Positions 1 through 11,762 of a DNA stretch of 64,000 nucleotides are shown piece by piece. Origin of the DNA: Batillaria attramentaria (lineage: Eukaryota > Mollusca > Gastropoda > Batillariidae); the NCBI GenBank assembly GCA_018292915.2, contig JACVVK020000016.1, positions 723,501 through 787,500 of the forward strand. Direction: 5' to 3'. Under the pieces are notes generated by a model that was given only the letters and a program-made list of their open reading frames with translations, did not search any database and was not told the origin of the DNA. Both the position numbers and the translations under genes were made by a program. Within the stretch, counting starts at the first letter, position 1, and every line of letters starts with the position of its first letter.

Positions 1-3000
1 GGCAGTTGGCCACCAGGATTCAGCAAATAAATCAAACACTCAAGACAAAGCAGAACACCAGAACTGCAGTGCAACAGAAGAAACAGCGACCAGTATGAAC
101 ATCAAGTCTGTGAGTGTGACTAAGGCAAATCAGGCTGATGGGGAAAAGACAGCAGTGTTCAGTGCAGACCAAAAAGAGTCAGAGATGGAACTCACATGTG
201 CAGCTGGCATAAACTCAGATCCTGACATAGATGAAAAGATGGAGAGCAGAGTCCTTACCAATGAGAAAACGCGGCTTTTCTCAGCTGAAGAAACAGGAGC
301 CCAAATGACTATGACATGTCCTCTACCAGCAGGCAGTGATGAAGGTGATGGCGGAGATGAACCTGGTGAACGAACGGCTCTGATGGAGCTGACAGGAGTC
401 CTTGCTCAGCTGAGAGTCCAGCTTGGGATGAACTCTAGTGGTACTGCCACCACCACTGCCTCTGGTCCAGCATCATCGATTCAAACCTCGGATCAACTTA
501 CCTCAGCGGGGACGTCACTAAGCGCACATTCGATGGGTCAGGCTGCTGATGCCGACAAGGAGAGGAAAGAAAATGGTAACCCACAAGCAGAAACTGGAGC
601 AGAGTCCAGACCACTGACCTCCCTCTCACAGTCACACTCACAGCCAAGGTTGATAAACAGCACTACGATGAGTCAGAGACCTCTGCGACTGTCTACAGGC
701 ACAAGGAACAGTAGCATTCTGGGTCATCCTTTCTCCAGTGACTCCAACAAACGAAGGCTGCAAAGCTTGAATATGCTGATTCAGGGCCCTAGAGCCAAGA
801 GTCTCAAACTCAGCAGCCAGTCATCAGCAGCGTCAGACACTGGCCTTTCCATAGACTCGCATCAAGCCAGTACTGCATGTGACACTAGTTCTGCGACTAC
901 CGCTAAGCCTGATCAAAACCATAGGGAGGAAATGTCATCAGATGCCAGTGCTTCACCAGAAGCTCTTAATCAGACAGGTAGTTCTGGCAATAGCATCATG
1001 AGCCCGACTGACATTTTTGGGGAGACAATGCCAGCGTTGCCCAACACATCAGGCATGCCTGGGGAGTCATCTTGCAATCCTCTGTCCGTGTCAGTCAACC
1101 CCAACCTGACCAGCTCTTCCATCTCACTTGGCCGAAGTTTTGCAGAAAGGAAGGTGATAAAAAAAAATTGTAGTTGTAGATTTTTGTTATTGTTGAATTA
1201 ATTATTCACATTAATTTTAAATTGATAAATATCAAGTGTTTAGTTAGTTTGACTTCAGTGTTCCTATATATATGTTGAACGTTTGGTTTTGCAATGTACT
1301 TACTCATAAAATTCATTGCAATATTTGTGGTGTAAAGGATCGAAACATGATATTCAGCAAGTTGATACAGTGATAGAGGATACAGTTAATCTTAGTTAAC
1401 ACTCATCATCACTTCTTTTCTCACTTGTCTTGAGATAAGCCGTATTGTTCATCCGCTTGTTTAGTACATTACTGATTTTCTTACAGGTATACACCTTTGA
1501 TTTTCATCATATTCTGTAAATTGCACATGTTGGAGATTTATGCTTTTTACTACAAGGGTGTTACCCCACTGGCAATGTAACTGTAAGTCAAGAAAATACA
1601 ATTCTGTTCATTTCAGGGTGACTCAGACCACCCTCCAACCAGTGTTGAAGAGTTTCTTACCTCGATGGACATTGAACTGTTTGAACTCAAGGGGCGTAGA
1701 CGCAGCAGTGGGATATTCAAGCCTGTAAGTTTATCACTCTTGTATTACTTTCAGCATGTATGTGGTCTTGTTTCACTGCTACTTTAGTTTGTTGTGTTTC
1801 TTTTTATCTTCTTTGGGGATGAAGGCGTGTTAGTCGGGTTTAACATCTTGCACACAAGATGTGATTAGGGCCATAATGGGTAACTTACGGGGGGAATTGG
1901 CAGTTACCCTAACTGAGCAGTTTGGCTGAACATTATTCAGTCCATTCAGACTGCAAGGTCGGCCACATTTGTTGTATTTTTTTACTGTGACGGACAAGTT
2001 ACACAAACAGTCCAGTTCACACAGATGGAGGAGATGCACAACATTTTGGAGGAAGCACAATTTTTTACTCCTTCCTTAGCCTTAGGGGAGGTGTCAAACT
2101 CACACTGACTCACACGAAATGCAAGAGCAGTGGACCAACCCACTAGACGATGCCCGGGAATAAACTTCACATAGTCTCATAAGCAGCAAGCTATCTCCTC
2201 ACTCACCAATTTGCTCATCAGGGCAGGTCATACTTTCCTGATGAAGACTACTGGTACTAAGACGTCTGACTGTTTATTTTGCAGGATCTTGATTGCGAGA
2301 CACCAGAGGATCAACTAAATGTGGCAACAGTGGTGAAATGTGAATGCGAGGTCAAAAGACAGGCCCTTCAGACTCTCGCTGGGCTTGTGGAACAGTATGT
2401 ACACTTTGAGTGAAATGTCTTTAGCACATTCAATTAAAGTCCCGAATACAAGTTTTTCATAAGCTTACCCGTGCTGGTTGTATGACTGAAATGTGACAGA
2501 GATGTTAGAGTGTGAACATGAGGATTACATGTACAGTTGTGAATAAATATTCATACAGAAAGTGACACAAGTTATTAACTGCACAGAATATTCATTGCAT
2601 GTATTCATAGTATTAACTATATGGTTTCTAATAGGAAAGCAGCAGCTACCGCTGATCTTGAGGTGACTGCAATGGGTCAAGTTGCAAAAGTGATCGGTGC
2701 TGCAAACAAGACGGACAATGAGGTAAGGGAAAAACCTACGTCCAGTATTGTTGATTTTGTAAAGGTATGGTGATTTCTCGCTTGTCCCCTTTCCCCCATA
2801 GTGAACACACACCTCGCACTTCATCCCCAGGAGAAAAAAAAAAGCATAGTATGGCTAACATGAGAGTAATTATGGGAAGTATACTATACTAACAGGTGTT
2901 TGAAAGGTAAAAGGAATAATTTGTGTCAAAGGTGTTGTCACTGAGCCAGTCCATACGAGGGGTGCTGTGTGCCAGCCGGAAACAAGCACAGGCTGCGTGG

Positions 3001-6000
3001 AAATTACACAAGGCAGAAATGTTGCAGACATATGCACGTACATTGAAGGTAAGGATGTGATTCACAAAGATCACTTCATTATTTTGTTTGTTTCTTACTG
3101 GTGGTGGTGGGGTTTTTTGTGTTTTGTTTGGTGTTTTTTTGTTGGTTGGTTTTTATGTACAACAGCAAACAAATCCCAGCGTGCATACACGATGAATAAA
3201 TAGTCATTTGTCAAGTGATTACCATTTTTCTAGAATGTGTGAATGTCGATAATAAAGTGTCACTCTTTATTTTACCAGCCAGGCTTTATGATACCTTCAC
3301 TTTACCCTGCATCCCTTTCTTTCTTCTTTTCATTTCTTCAGGAAAAACATCAGACAATGTGTGATGAAATGGGCGAGATGACATCATGCACTGAAACCAT
3401 GGCAACCATGGCAGAAAACTTGAAGCTGAGCATTGACAAGGCAAGGGAGCAGTTGCAGCGCTTGCGCACTACAGCATCCAAAGGAAAGAAAGATGCGAGA
3501 CATCACTCCCTGCAACAGAAGATGCAGCAAAAACAAACAGGTGAGAAACCCCAAACGTTTGCTCTTTCTCTAGTTTTACTGTTAATTGCTTTTCTCAGAC
3601 ATGCATGCTGCTGTTGAGCAGATATGCATAGTTTGTATGGAAATCACCCCAAACAACAATGAAAGTGAGGTATAGATAACAGATTTTAAAAATTCAAATG
3701 ATTGTTGTTTGCTACAGTGGTTAGGGGGGGTAGGGCATGGAATGATTGATCGCTGTTTTTGTTTTTTCTTTTTGTGGTTAGCACACCACTCTACAGTTGT
3801 TTTGACTTCTTCTTTTTTTTCAGAACTGGGCTCAATCAGAGAGAGAATCACTGAAGCGAAAAGGTATGTGAACAGAAAATCGTAGACTGGTGTAACAAAC
3901 TGCACCATACTGTACTCATTAATCATCATTTCTTTATGTCATGCCATAAGCAAGTGCTAGGAGCAATGCTGTCCTTCATCTAACACTTCAGCTCTGGTGA
4001 AGTATTGTAAGTTTGAAGAAGATACAATATAGCAGGCTATTACCTACACTTTTCAGTTTTATTCACTTCCTAGACCCTTCCTACTGTGTAGTCATAAACG
4101 TATTGCAGCGATTGTCAAATGTGTCAGGACCATGGTAGCCAATCGGGCTACCGCCCTGAACAAAACTGGTAGCCCGAAAAAAATTCTGGTAGCCCGAATC
4201 GCAAATACAGGTTTTAGTACTGTAGTCAATATGGGACCTTGAGTTTGTCATTTCAGCATTTTTGAAGCGTTGGTGGTGGGTGGGTGAATGGGTGAGGAAG
4301 GGGGGGGGGGGGGGGGATGTCATTTTTTTTACCACATATCAAATCAAACGGATTGTTTCTATTTTCAGTTTCTCGTTGTTACATGGTATACAGATACTTT
4401 TGAACATCTATTTTCAATAACACTTTGGAAACTGAACAAACTCGGTGGTTTTGTCGGATGAAAATAATGTGCAGTAACTGCAAACCATGTGGTTATTGTC
4501 TTCGTCATAGACGAGCCACTGTCTTGGAGTGCCATCTTTCCTGGTCTTCCACTTTTCCAGAAACTTCCTTTCTCTTTTGGCTTCGTACTTTTGCTTGTCA
4601 TCTCAGTTTGGGTTTTTTTCGCCGGCGGAGGAGCCACGAGACCAGGCACAAATCGCCACATGGCGTCTGCCGGAAGCTCGCATCGCAGACGGGATGTTTT
4701 GAAAATACCGCAGCCGAAGCGCATGCGCGGAAACTGTATGGCGGGCCCACATTGGCACAGCAGACGACATCGATGATAGAGAAGCTAAACACTTGACGCA
4801 AAGACCGTAGATATCTACGGGTCTTTGCTTGACGGGAGTGGCTGCTAGGTTCTGATTCATGAGATCAATCATCTCAGAATTCCTGCTCGCCATTCGGGCT
4901 ACCGCTACCGGAGCTTTCACTCGCCCGACGGTAAATTTGGTCGCGAAAGCGAGCGGGCGAGCGCATTTGACGATCGCTGTATTGGAGTGAGGGATTGCAA
5001 ACAACAGGGCATCAACTCTCATTCGTATTAAGTGAGACCACGTGAATTTGTTTTCTACAGTGCACACTGCTTACTGGAACAGCAGCTGTCAGACTTTCAG
5101 CTGAAGGAGAGGAGGGCCAACGAACGGCACAGAGTGGCCAGAGAAACTAGACAGCAGCTAGCAAAGGCACATGACAAGTTGCGCATTTTACACAGGTCAG
5201 CTTGGAGTAGGAGTACTGGCATGTTCACGCTTACTGTGGACTGCTTGTTGGATGAGTGGGAAATCAGTTGGTGCAACAATAATTATTTGATTCGATTGTT
5301 GTAGAAGATTATTTTCCTTGTATGATTATTAAGAATTTCTGGAACTGGTTGAGTGGTATGATTGTCTTGTATTTTGGGGCTCCACAAACTTTGACTGTTG
5401 CTATTACTCACAACACTTTGAAACTGACAACCCCACAGTTCCAGCCCTTCTTCCAGCACAGAGAAGTTTTCTGCCTCCTGAGATGGAGATTTGCTTAACA
5501 GAGGTTTCAGACAGGATAATAACCATTCTAATTTCTCATTCATTGTATATGTAATTGAGTTTGTGACTTGTGTGCAGTTTGCACAGCTGGCGACCAGTCA
5601 GGGTGGAGGACAGTAAGCTGGAACTTCTGCTTCTATGTGACTCGGTGCTGTTGACAATCAAGCTTCAGGGTCTGCCTTCCCCACAACAGCAGCTCCACAG
5701 TCTTACTGTAACAAGTCGTCTCAAAGGTACACCTCCATATTCATGATACGCACATTGATAATGGAATTCCCAAAATAGCAATTGATTTTGCATTCAGTGA
5801 TTCACCTTCATCCTTTGTGCCTGATGCTCAGTCAGCCATTCTACTTTCTCCTACAGTGCATTTCACTTTTTATGTACCAAAGAGAAAATGCAGCACATCA
5901 TCTGGTCCGACACTGTGACAGGGGCGCCAATGTAAAGCAAGAAAAGTAAAGAAACTTTGAATAGAAGTAACAGAATCATGTAAGTGCCTGTCACATTGAG

Positions 6001-7771
6001 AATTTAATTTCTGAAGATACCTGAAATCAAAGTACATGTAATTATTGCACAAAAAGCGACAACACAGTTGCATTTGCATTTCTTCCAGAGGGTTCTCAGC
6101 CTTGGGCAGTGTTGGCCACAAGACTTGTTGTGGATGGATTGTCTGCAGTCAGTGACCGTCTTCTTGCCACCTTCCCCTCACGAAATCAGCTTCCTCAGGT
6201 GCTTGTTCAGATCATTCAGTCTTAGCAATCAGTGTGTTAATCGCCTTCTGTTCATTTGATTTGCCTTGAGTTTACTGCTTAAATGCATTCTGATGCAGTT
6301 TCTTCATGCAGTTTCATCCATGTTTTTGACAGTCAGTATACTGTCCACTGTCATTCTTGTCGTGTATGGGTGTGTGCATGTGTGTTTGTGACATCATTCT
6401 GTAATACTTATGTTCTGCCATGCAGTTGCTGGATGAAGTCTCCAGAATGGTAGAAGATGCCAAGTCAGTCAGTCAGGAACTGAAGTTTGCTTCACTGAGG
6501 TACCTGCTCACCATCACCGGCAATAGGTAAATCTCCATGTTTTTGCTGACTTTCTACTGTGCAGTGTGCTTAAAACTGGTGGGATTATGGCTGTTCTGTT
6601 CCTTTCTGGAAATTGAAGTGTCTTGGTGACAGCTAGGCATTCTGTAGTGACAGAGGGGATGTAAAGAGCATCAGCTGATTTGCTTATAATTCAGTTATTG
6701 GTGAAATATTTGAACAGTTAATACATCACCTTTTTTTTTTTTTTTTTACATTTTGTCAGTGACTGTGTTACCACAAGTGACATGATTCATATTCACATCT
6801 TGCCCAACAGTTTGGATGAAACTCTTGTCCTGCAGATGTCTCTGTGACAGCTTATGTATTTCCTCAAACATGCTACAGGAAAGAGAGAGATTCATTGTTT
6901 TGATAGAGTACCAGTATGCCAGAAGCTTCTACGTGTTTTCATGCTTGGCCTGAACTTGACCACAACACATCCGCTGTCATCATAAGCAAGGGCGTGATCA
7001 CTTTCAGTCTACAGTATATATGCTTAACAAGATAAGCCAACAAGATAATTGACCAAGCTATAAGTTTGACTCTTGACTTGCCTCTGTCTATAGGGTGGAA
7101 GCAGAGCTGCTCAGTGTCCCCAGGCTGCGTAAAGTGTCCCTCACTGTGGAGTTTCCTGCAAACCACTACCCGGCACATCCTCTCAACTGGAGCGTTCATA
7201 TTGTGATGGGTGACATATGGTATGTTTGCTCAAGATTTATACATTGTTATCTTACTGTAGATATATACATGTAATTGTGTGTGATTTATGAGGGGTTTGA
7301 ACGCATCAGAAGAAAGTGTGAGAGCAAGTTTGAGATCATTACCTGAGGAGTCCAAGCGCTGTGTACCCATAAACAGATACATTATGCTTTGGCTCAAGGT
7401 TGCCTTATGTAAGTACATGGAGAAATATTTTGCCTGCTTGTTGCCAGATCAAGTGTTGTGACAGATGGAATCACGTGCAAAATATTAAGTACATGGAGAA
7501 ATATTTTGCCTGCTTGTTGCCAGATCAAGTGTTGTGACAGATGGAATCACATACACATGCAAAATATTACAGTCTTTTGAAATTGGACCACACAAAATTG
7601 TCACCACACTTGAAACTGCGACCATAGTGCACTGTATTCATTCTTTATTTTGTTGTGTATTTGTGTACTTGCAGTGAGGCTCAAGTCAAAGCAGCCATAT
7701 TGGAAGTTGCTGCTGGCAGTAACCACTTCACCAAGGTGCTGGATGCTGTTCACAACCTTGTCAACTCATAA
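1..7771 (+). CDS. KNL1: Kinetochore scaffold 1 (KNL1/Spc105), C-terminal 13 exons, 5' partial
   Basis: Outer-kinetochore scaffold of the KMN network; phosphorylated MELT repeats recruit BUB1/BUB3 and the C-terminal RWD region binds the MIS12 complex. Exons read by eye: 1-1153 (open to the left edge; the ATG at 95 is internal), 1617-1724, 2285-2394, 2635-2722, 2932-3048, 3342-3540, 3824-3863, 5061-5195, 5578-5726, 6089-6198, 6426-6526, 7094-7219 and 7675-7771 (TAA 7769-7771). All junctions are GT-AG, phases match, and they sum to 844 codons including stop. Two repeats of the form T-x-x-F-x(8-11)-M-[ET]-[LM]-T, ending MELTC and MTMTC, lie in the first exon, with a further MELTG. Exon 2 carries a conserved EEFLTSMDIELFEL stretch typical of the pre-coiled-coil region. 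Exons 3-8 are rich in E, K, Q and R (coiled coil); exons 9-13 have the W and hydrophobic pattern of the RWD domains. The PP1-docking N terminus would lie upstream. Exon edges are hand-predicted. Confidence 0.9.
4106..4979 (-). mobile_element. Decayed inverted-repeat transposon in KNL1 intron 7
   Basis: Near-perfect 16-bp inverted ends, CAGCGATTGTCAAATG at 4106-4121 and its complement with one mismatch at 4964-4979, bound a segment inside the 1.2-kb intron between KNL1 exons 3824-3863 and 5061-5195. Inside each end are repeats of the motif TCGGGCTACC (4143-4196 and 4894-4905). The interior carries a minus-strand zinc-finger-like coding relic (listed separately). This looks like a non-autonomous or decayed DNA transposon. 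hAT-like is my best guess from the zinc-finger type, but no target-site duplication was identified. Confidence 0.6.
4414..4602 (-). pseudogene. TTF/BED-like zinc-finger fragment of a transposase-derived protein
   Basis: Read on the minus strand, 4602 to 4414 is an open 62-codon stretch ending in TGA. Its core runs RKFLEKWKT, then QWLVYDEDNNHMVCSYC, then a short acidic/serine segment. The spacing F-x-x-K-W then W-L-x-Y-D then M-x-C-x-x-C is the N-terminal TTF-type zinc finger found in hAT-like transposases and in ZNF862-like proteins. A TGA lies immediately upstream in the same frame, and the continuation after 4414 is closed, so this is a fragment rather than a working gene. It sits inside the inverted-repeat element in the KNL1 intron, antisense to KNL1. 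Family assignment is from memory of the domain pattern and is moderate. Confidence 0.5.
7410..7569 (+). repeat. 76-bp tandem duplication in the last KNL1 intron
   Basis: The segment beginning TAAGTACATGGAG at 7410 is repeated from 7486 with almost no change, apart from a small expansion near its end (a short insertion after GGAATCAC in the second copy). It lies in the intron between exons 7094-7219 and 7675-7771 and does not touch the splice sites. The near-identity suggests a recent duplication. Confidence 0.9.
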
Positions 7772-9065
7772 AGCACTGTTGCTGAGAATTATCTGTCAAA
7801 ACAGTATCAGGCAGCTAATTTCTGTTTTGTATTTAAGTACAATGTTTGTAAATAGATGAGCAAGTATTCAAATATTTCTTGTGTATATATATGTACATTG
7901 ATATTGTTTGTAAATTTATAAATATACAGGTACATGTATTTAAGTTTAAAAGATGGAATGTTGTAATTACAAATTGTTGCAGACCACATCTTTTTCAAGA
8001 AGAAACTTTATTACCTTTAGTAGCTGTAGATCATACCAGACATGCTCTAAACATGTAGTAACAATCCTTTCACTATCAAATATCTGCAATGTTATTCACA
8101 CTCATTTGAATCAACGTGTCTCGTTTAGGTTTGTTTGGTGTCCTCCCCCCTCCCACCCAGTCCCCATAGCAACCCCACTCACCCATTTACAAGTGCTTTG
8201 CCACTGGTTCTAAAGTGCATGATTTTTCAGTGTAACTTATAGTTAAAACACTTTCTTGAGGACTTTTGTGGATTAAAGTGTCTTTCGCTTAACACTCTAA
8301 ACTCATTTATTTCTTGTCACTTCTGGTACATGGTGTCCATGGTGATAGATCACATTCCTCTTGTGTCACACTGATTTCTATAGCATTCATTCACAATGCA
8401 GGGTTGCACATTTAAGTCGGTCCAAGGACATTGACCTACAAAAATTTCAAATGTCCTATTTTTCCCACCTCAAGCGGACATTTGTCCTATTAAAATTTTT
8501 ATTGCCACTAAGTGGCCAGGACACTGTGTCCTATCACTTTGCTGTTTCCAGGACACTGTCCTATAGAAGTTGTGGAAAATGTGCAACCCTGCAATGCACC
8601 ATTTTGCCAGTGTCCATGCTAAACCTTGTATCACTCTGCTTACCAGTTTTGCAAACTGCACAGGAGCACACACACACACACACATATGGAAGGGTAATCA
8701 AAATGGACAACCTTTTCCCGTCACTATGCCTCTTCAAAAGTTTTGATGACGATTGCTCTCACCTAAAGCCATTAATTTATAGCAAGCATATATAATACAC
8801 ATCTTTAGATTGTAGTAACAGCTTAGTACAAGTCAGTGTCTGGTTCATAAATGACCCCTTTCACTAGTCTTTCTTACAACTGAAAATCCAAAACTGCTAT
8901 GGCAGATGAGTCTGGAAAACCACAGTGCTATGGCATGGGAATCCGCTGAATGAGGGTACGAAGATTTGGAGCAGCATGGCACCAGAAAAATGCCCATCCA
9001 TTTCGATTCATCCGCTTGACACAGTGAGCTTGTAATCATACATCTCACACTTGTCCATCAGTCTG
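7772..9065. other. Convergent KNL1 / MRPL14 intergenic space with 3' UTRs
   Basis: About 1.3 kb separates the two stop codons. A candidate KNL1 poly(A) signal ATTAAA is at 8272-8277. A plus-strand TTTATT at 8306-8311 would read AATAAA for MRPL14 on the minus strand, so the two transcripts may end within a few tens of bases of each other or overlap. A small inverted-repeat element (8399-8591) and a short CA run near 8670 lie inside. No coding sequence is recognised. Confidence 0.5.
8399..8591. mobile_element. Short inverted-repeat element (MITE-like) with CAGGG ends
   Basis: The ends are CAGGGTTGCACATTT at 8399 and its reverse complement finishing at 8591, flanked on both sides by CAATG (8394-8398 and 8592-8596), a likely target-site duplication. 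The 193-bp interior holds three variants of a GGACA(C/T)TGTCCTAT palindromic motif. CAGGG termini resemble hAT-type MITEs, although a 5-bp duplication is short for hAT. It lies between two convergent genes and so probably within a 3' UTR. Confidence 0.7.
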
Positions 9066-9855
9066 TCAGACAAACCTTGTAGCTAGAGACAAGATCTTTG
9101 TAAAGTCTCCCTCTTTTGCCCGCAAAGCAGACGGAATGGGAACAGTGATCCTAGTTCCCACAGGCGAGCCATTGTCTTCCACCAACACAACATTGTTACT
9201 GTCAAAGCGAGGGATGTTTGGCTGCTGTTTCTGTTTGCAGCCAACCACGTAAGCTCGCTTCTTCTGTCCTTTGATAGCCAGCAGCACTTTGTCGCCCAAG
9301 CATGCCACCTCCTGCTTGTTGTAGACATGGATAATGCGTGCAGGTTTCCCAGCAACCGTAGCCGCACGACCGAGAGCACTGTTGTCCACCACACGTACAC
9401 GAGCCAACTTCCGTAACTCTTGCAAGCAGTTTGTTGTGCTACACACACAAATACATACCAAATAAAAGTTTGCTGCCAGCAGCTTTTACTGATGATCATT
9501 TTGCACAGGTAAACCTGCTTTTTCGTTACAAAACAGCTGAAATGCATCAATAAACGTGATCAAAAAGTGATTCTGAATTTCAGCAATGTGTTTTTGGTTT
9601 TTTTAAATATCAAATTAGCAATTAATTTTAGACAACCCTGGGGAGAAAATGCATAACTGCACTTGCATCCTTGTAATGCAAGAGTGCTTCCTGGTCAAAT
9701 GTAGACCTCTATTTCAGTATTTGTCTATCCATGCGGTACGGTCAAATCTTGTATCCAGGTAACGCACAAACCAAAACTGTACACAATTCACACCTGAAAC
9801 CGCGATGTGCGACAAGCTGATTTAGTGAAAATGTTCTGCACGCAAGCACTGACAT
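9066..9855 (-). CDS. MRPL14: Mitochondrial large-subunit ribosomal protein uL14m (MRPL14)
   Basis: uL14 protein of the mitochondrial ribosome large subunit, at the subunit interface. Coding exon 1 is 9855-9794 (ATG at 9855-9853) and ends in a phase-2 GTGTGA donor; coding exon 2 is 9438-9066 after a TGTGTAG acceptor, with TGA at 9068-9066. The join gives 144 residues, close to the human length of about 145. The N terminus MSVLACRTFSLNQLVAHRGF is a basic, acid-free presequence typical of mitochondrial import. Hallmarks of the family follow: RVRVVDNSALG, GDKVLLAIKGQKKRA, PRFDSNNVVLVEDNG and PVGTRI. The gene is convergent with KNL1. A probable non-coding first exon lies at about 10.05-10.13 kb. 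Splice sites were read by eye; the identity is certain. Confidence 0.95.
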
Positions 9856-10047
9856 CGTGAACTGTCACCTGCAAACGAGAAATTGAACTCACATCATGTT
9901 TATAACCAATGAGCGTACTTATTCTTGAGAAATAACTCCGTACCCGTTACTGAAACAAGCAAGTGCCATGAAAAAAAAATACAATGTAACTTCAGACATG
10001 TCAACTAAATACGGGCTGGCGACATGGAAAAAGAATTTCGTACCTAC

Positions 10048-10130
10048 CGGGTAGGCAGCACCGCAGATTGAGAAAGGTCAGACAACGCAACCCCACTGTG
10101 CACACCTTTCACAAGGACGCGGCCATGTTT
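10048..10130 (-). other. Probable MRPL14 5' UTR exon / promoter-proximal region
   Basis: On the minus strand a good donor (CTACCCG then GTAGGT, last exon base 10048) pairs with the TTTGCAG acceptor at 9870-9869 just upstream of the MRPL14 start exon, which would begin at 9868. The candidate exon contains ATGGCCGCG, a five-codon upstream reading frame whose surroundings resemble the YY1-type element common at nuclear genes for mitochondrial proteins. The 5' end is a guess; there is no transcript evidence. Confidence 0.4.
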
Positions 10131-11470
10131 GATTCACAAACAGGGGACAGAATTCTAAAATTGTTGGCCGCAGGGGTTAGGGCAAAAAAAAACGCTGTTT
10201 AGACAACAACAGCACTCTCTGTTGTCTAACTTTTCGTATTGTTTAGACTCCGTTCTGTTTATTCTTCGGCCTCTTTAAAAGAAATTAGCAATGCTTTTGA
10301 AAACATTGCGAACTTTGCCGGAAAGGGGCTCTGTAAGCGCATCATGGGAGACAACCGCCGAAAAGTTGGTGTGCTCTGGATCTCGTCGCCTCTTCAAGCA
10401 TATCAAAGACATTACATTACCTCATGTGTCGCTGTATTCATCACACTTGCACAAACGCTGAGGAGTGACCTTATTTAACGGAACAATTTTGCAATGTGTT
10501 TGCGCAGTTATGATATTCCATAAAGTTACATTTAAATCAAAGCCGGGCGGGGAGTGAAGCTGGCAATACCGACTGATTTTCAGACGGTCAGTATATGATC
10601 TTAGTTCAGTCAAGTCCGTCACAGTCACTGACCCCGCTCAGTGCGGCCCGCCGGTACCGATACTGCGGCATAGCCTGGCTGTCGGACATTGATATGTATG
10701 CATGTACTAATCAACTCGTGTCCCGCGGCCGGATACTATAGGGTGCTGGTGGTGCACACGTTGTCCCGGTGCGGTCAGTGGGGTGTGGCGAAGGGGACGG
10801 TGGTCAAGTTCTAGGATTGGCCGGCCGGGGTCACCTGACTGGTGATGTCACCCCCATAGCACCGCTGTTAGACTAAAAGCAACTTCAGCAATGCAACGCT
10901 ACCGCATGGTTTATACGCCAAACACCGGTGACAGTGATAGGAGATTTAGTGAGGGCACTGCTCTTATCTAAAACACTGTGGCAAACAAATCCTCCGCCGA
11001 GCCACTTCTGCGTTTAAACAAAGAACGAGTTTTTACACTCCCAGAGGTGGTTCGTGTAGCAGAGTAACTCTCCAAAGCGCTAAGTGCGTTCAAAATCTGT
11101 GTCTTAGGGCCACAACACAAACCGAACTGAACTGTGGGTCAACAGACCGATTAGTGTCTATTACCCCACATAAACATACCACTTCCATTTCCGCTCGGGC
11201 ACCCGTGACATCGGAGACACTGCCTGGTAACGGACGCTCCTGTCTAATTTATCACGGCAATTTTAAAGTGCGCCATTAATTAGTTTTCCTAGGCTTTTCA
11301 CAGTCAGTGTCGCATTTAATTAATGGGGCTCTGTTTGTGACAGTTTGGATAGCATTTTCTCCTGACAAAAGAGTCTGATTTCAGATCAGTTTCCAAATTT
11401 TGTTTTGTTGCGTTCTTCAAGTGGTTTTTTTATTGTTTATTTTATATTCCTTCAGTTTTTCTCTGTTGTC
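10131..11470. other. Intergenic, no gene recognised
   Basis: Moderately CpG-containing sequence between MRPL14 and the first SINE. Open frames here are short and show no recognisable protein family. No inverted-repeat element was found. Confidence 0.5.
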
Positions 11471-11600
11471 GTTCGTATCCCGGCCGGGGCCAAATATTTG
11501 TGCTTGCTTTTTCATTGTTGCCCCGTCAGTCTTCAGTTGATATCACCCGTATGTGGTGGAAAAGGACGTTAAACTCCCAAACACCCACCCTCCACCCCCT
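11471..11600 (+). mobile_element. tRNA-derived SINE (family 1), 5'-truncated
   Basis: Starts at the box-B-like GTTCGTATCC and continues through the family-1 body (GGGGCCAAATATTTGTGC) to the conserved tail TATGTGGTGGAAAAGGACG, then AAACTCCCAAACACCCACCC. The box A half is missing. The same tail occurs at many other places in the window. Confidence 0.8.
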
Positions 11601-11719
11601 TTTCTCTGTTGTCGGCATGATTGATGTTGTTCAGTTTCCAACTTGAAAGCGGTGATTTTGTGAATTTGTATATATATGTGTCAGGCAGACACTGGCCAGG
11701 GGAGAGCCGGAGAGACCAA

Positions 11720-11722
<3 letters not shown>

Positions 11723-11759
<37 letters not shown>
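11723..11759. repeat. (AG)n microsatellite
   Basis: Uninterrupted AG dinucleotides, about 18 units. Confidence 0.95.

Positions 11760-11762
<3 letters not shown>

Noticed and set aside
95..1201. A complete 368-residue gene starting at ATG 95
   Set aside because: The frame is open upstream to the left edge, and a donor at 1154 followed by a phase-matched exon at 1617 shows it is an internal exon of KNL1; the residues after 1153 are intron.
4603..5067. A 154-codon minus-strand gene in the KNL1 intron
   Set aside because: It runs across the transposon end and its TCGGGCTACC motifs; only the short zinc-finger fragment in another frame is recognisable.
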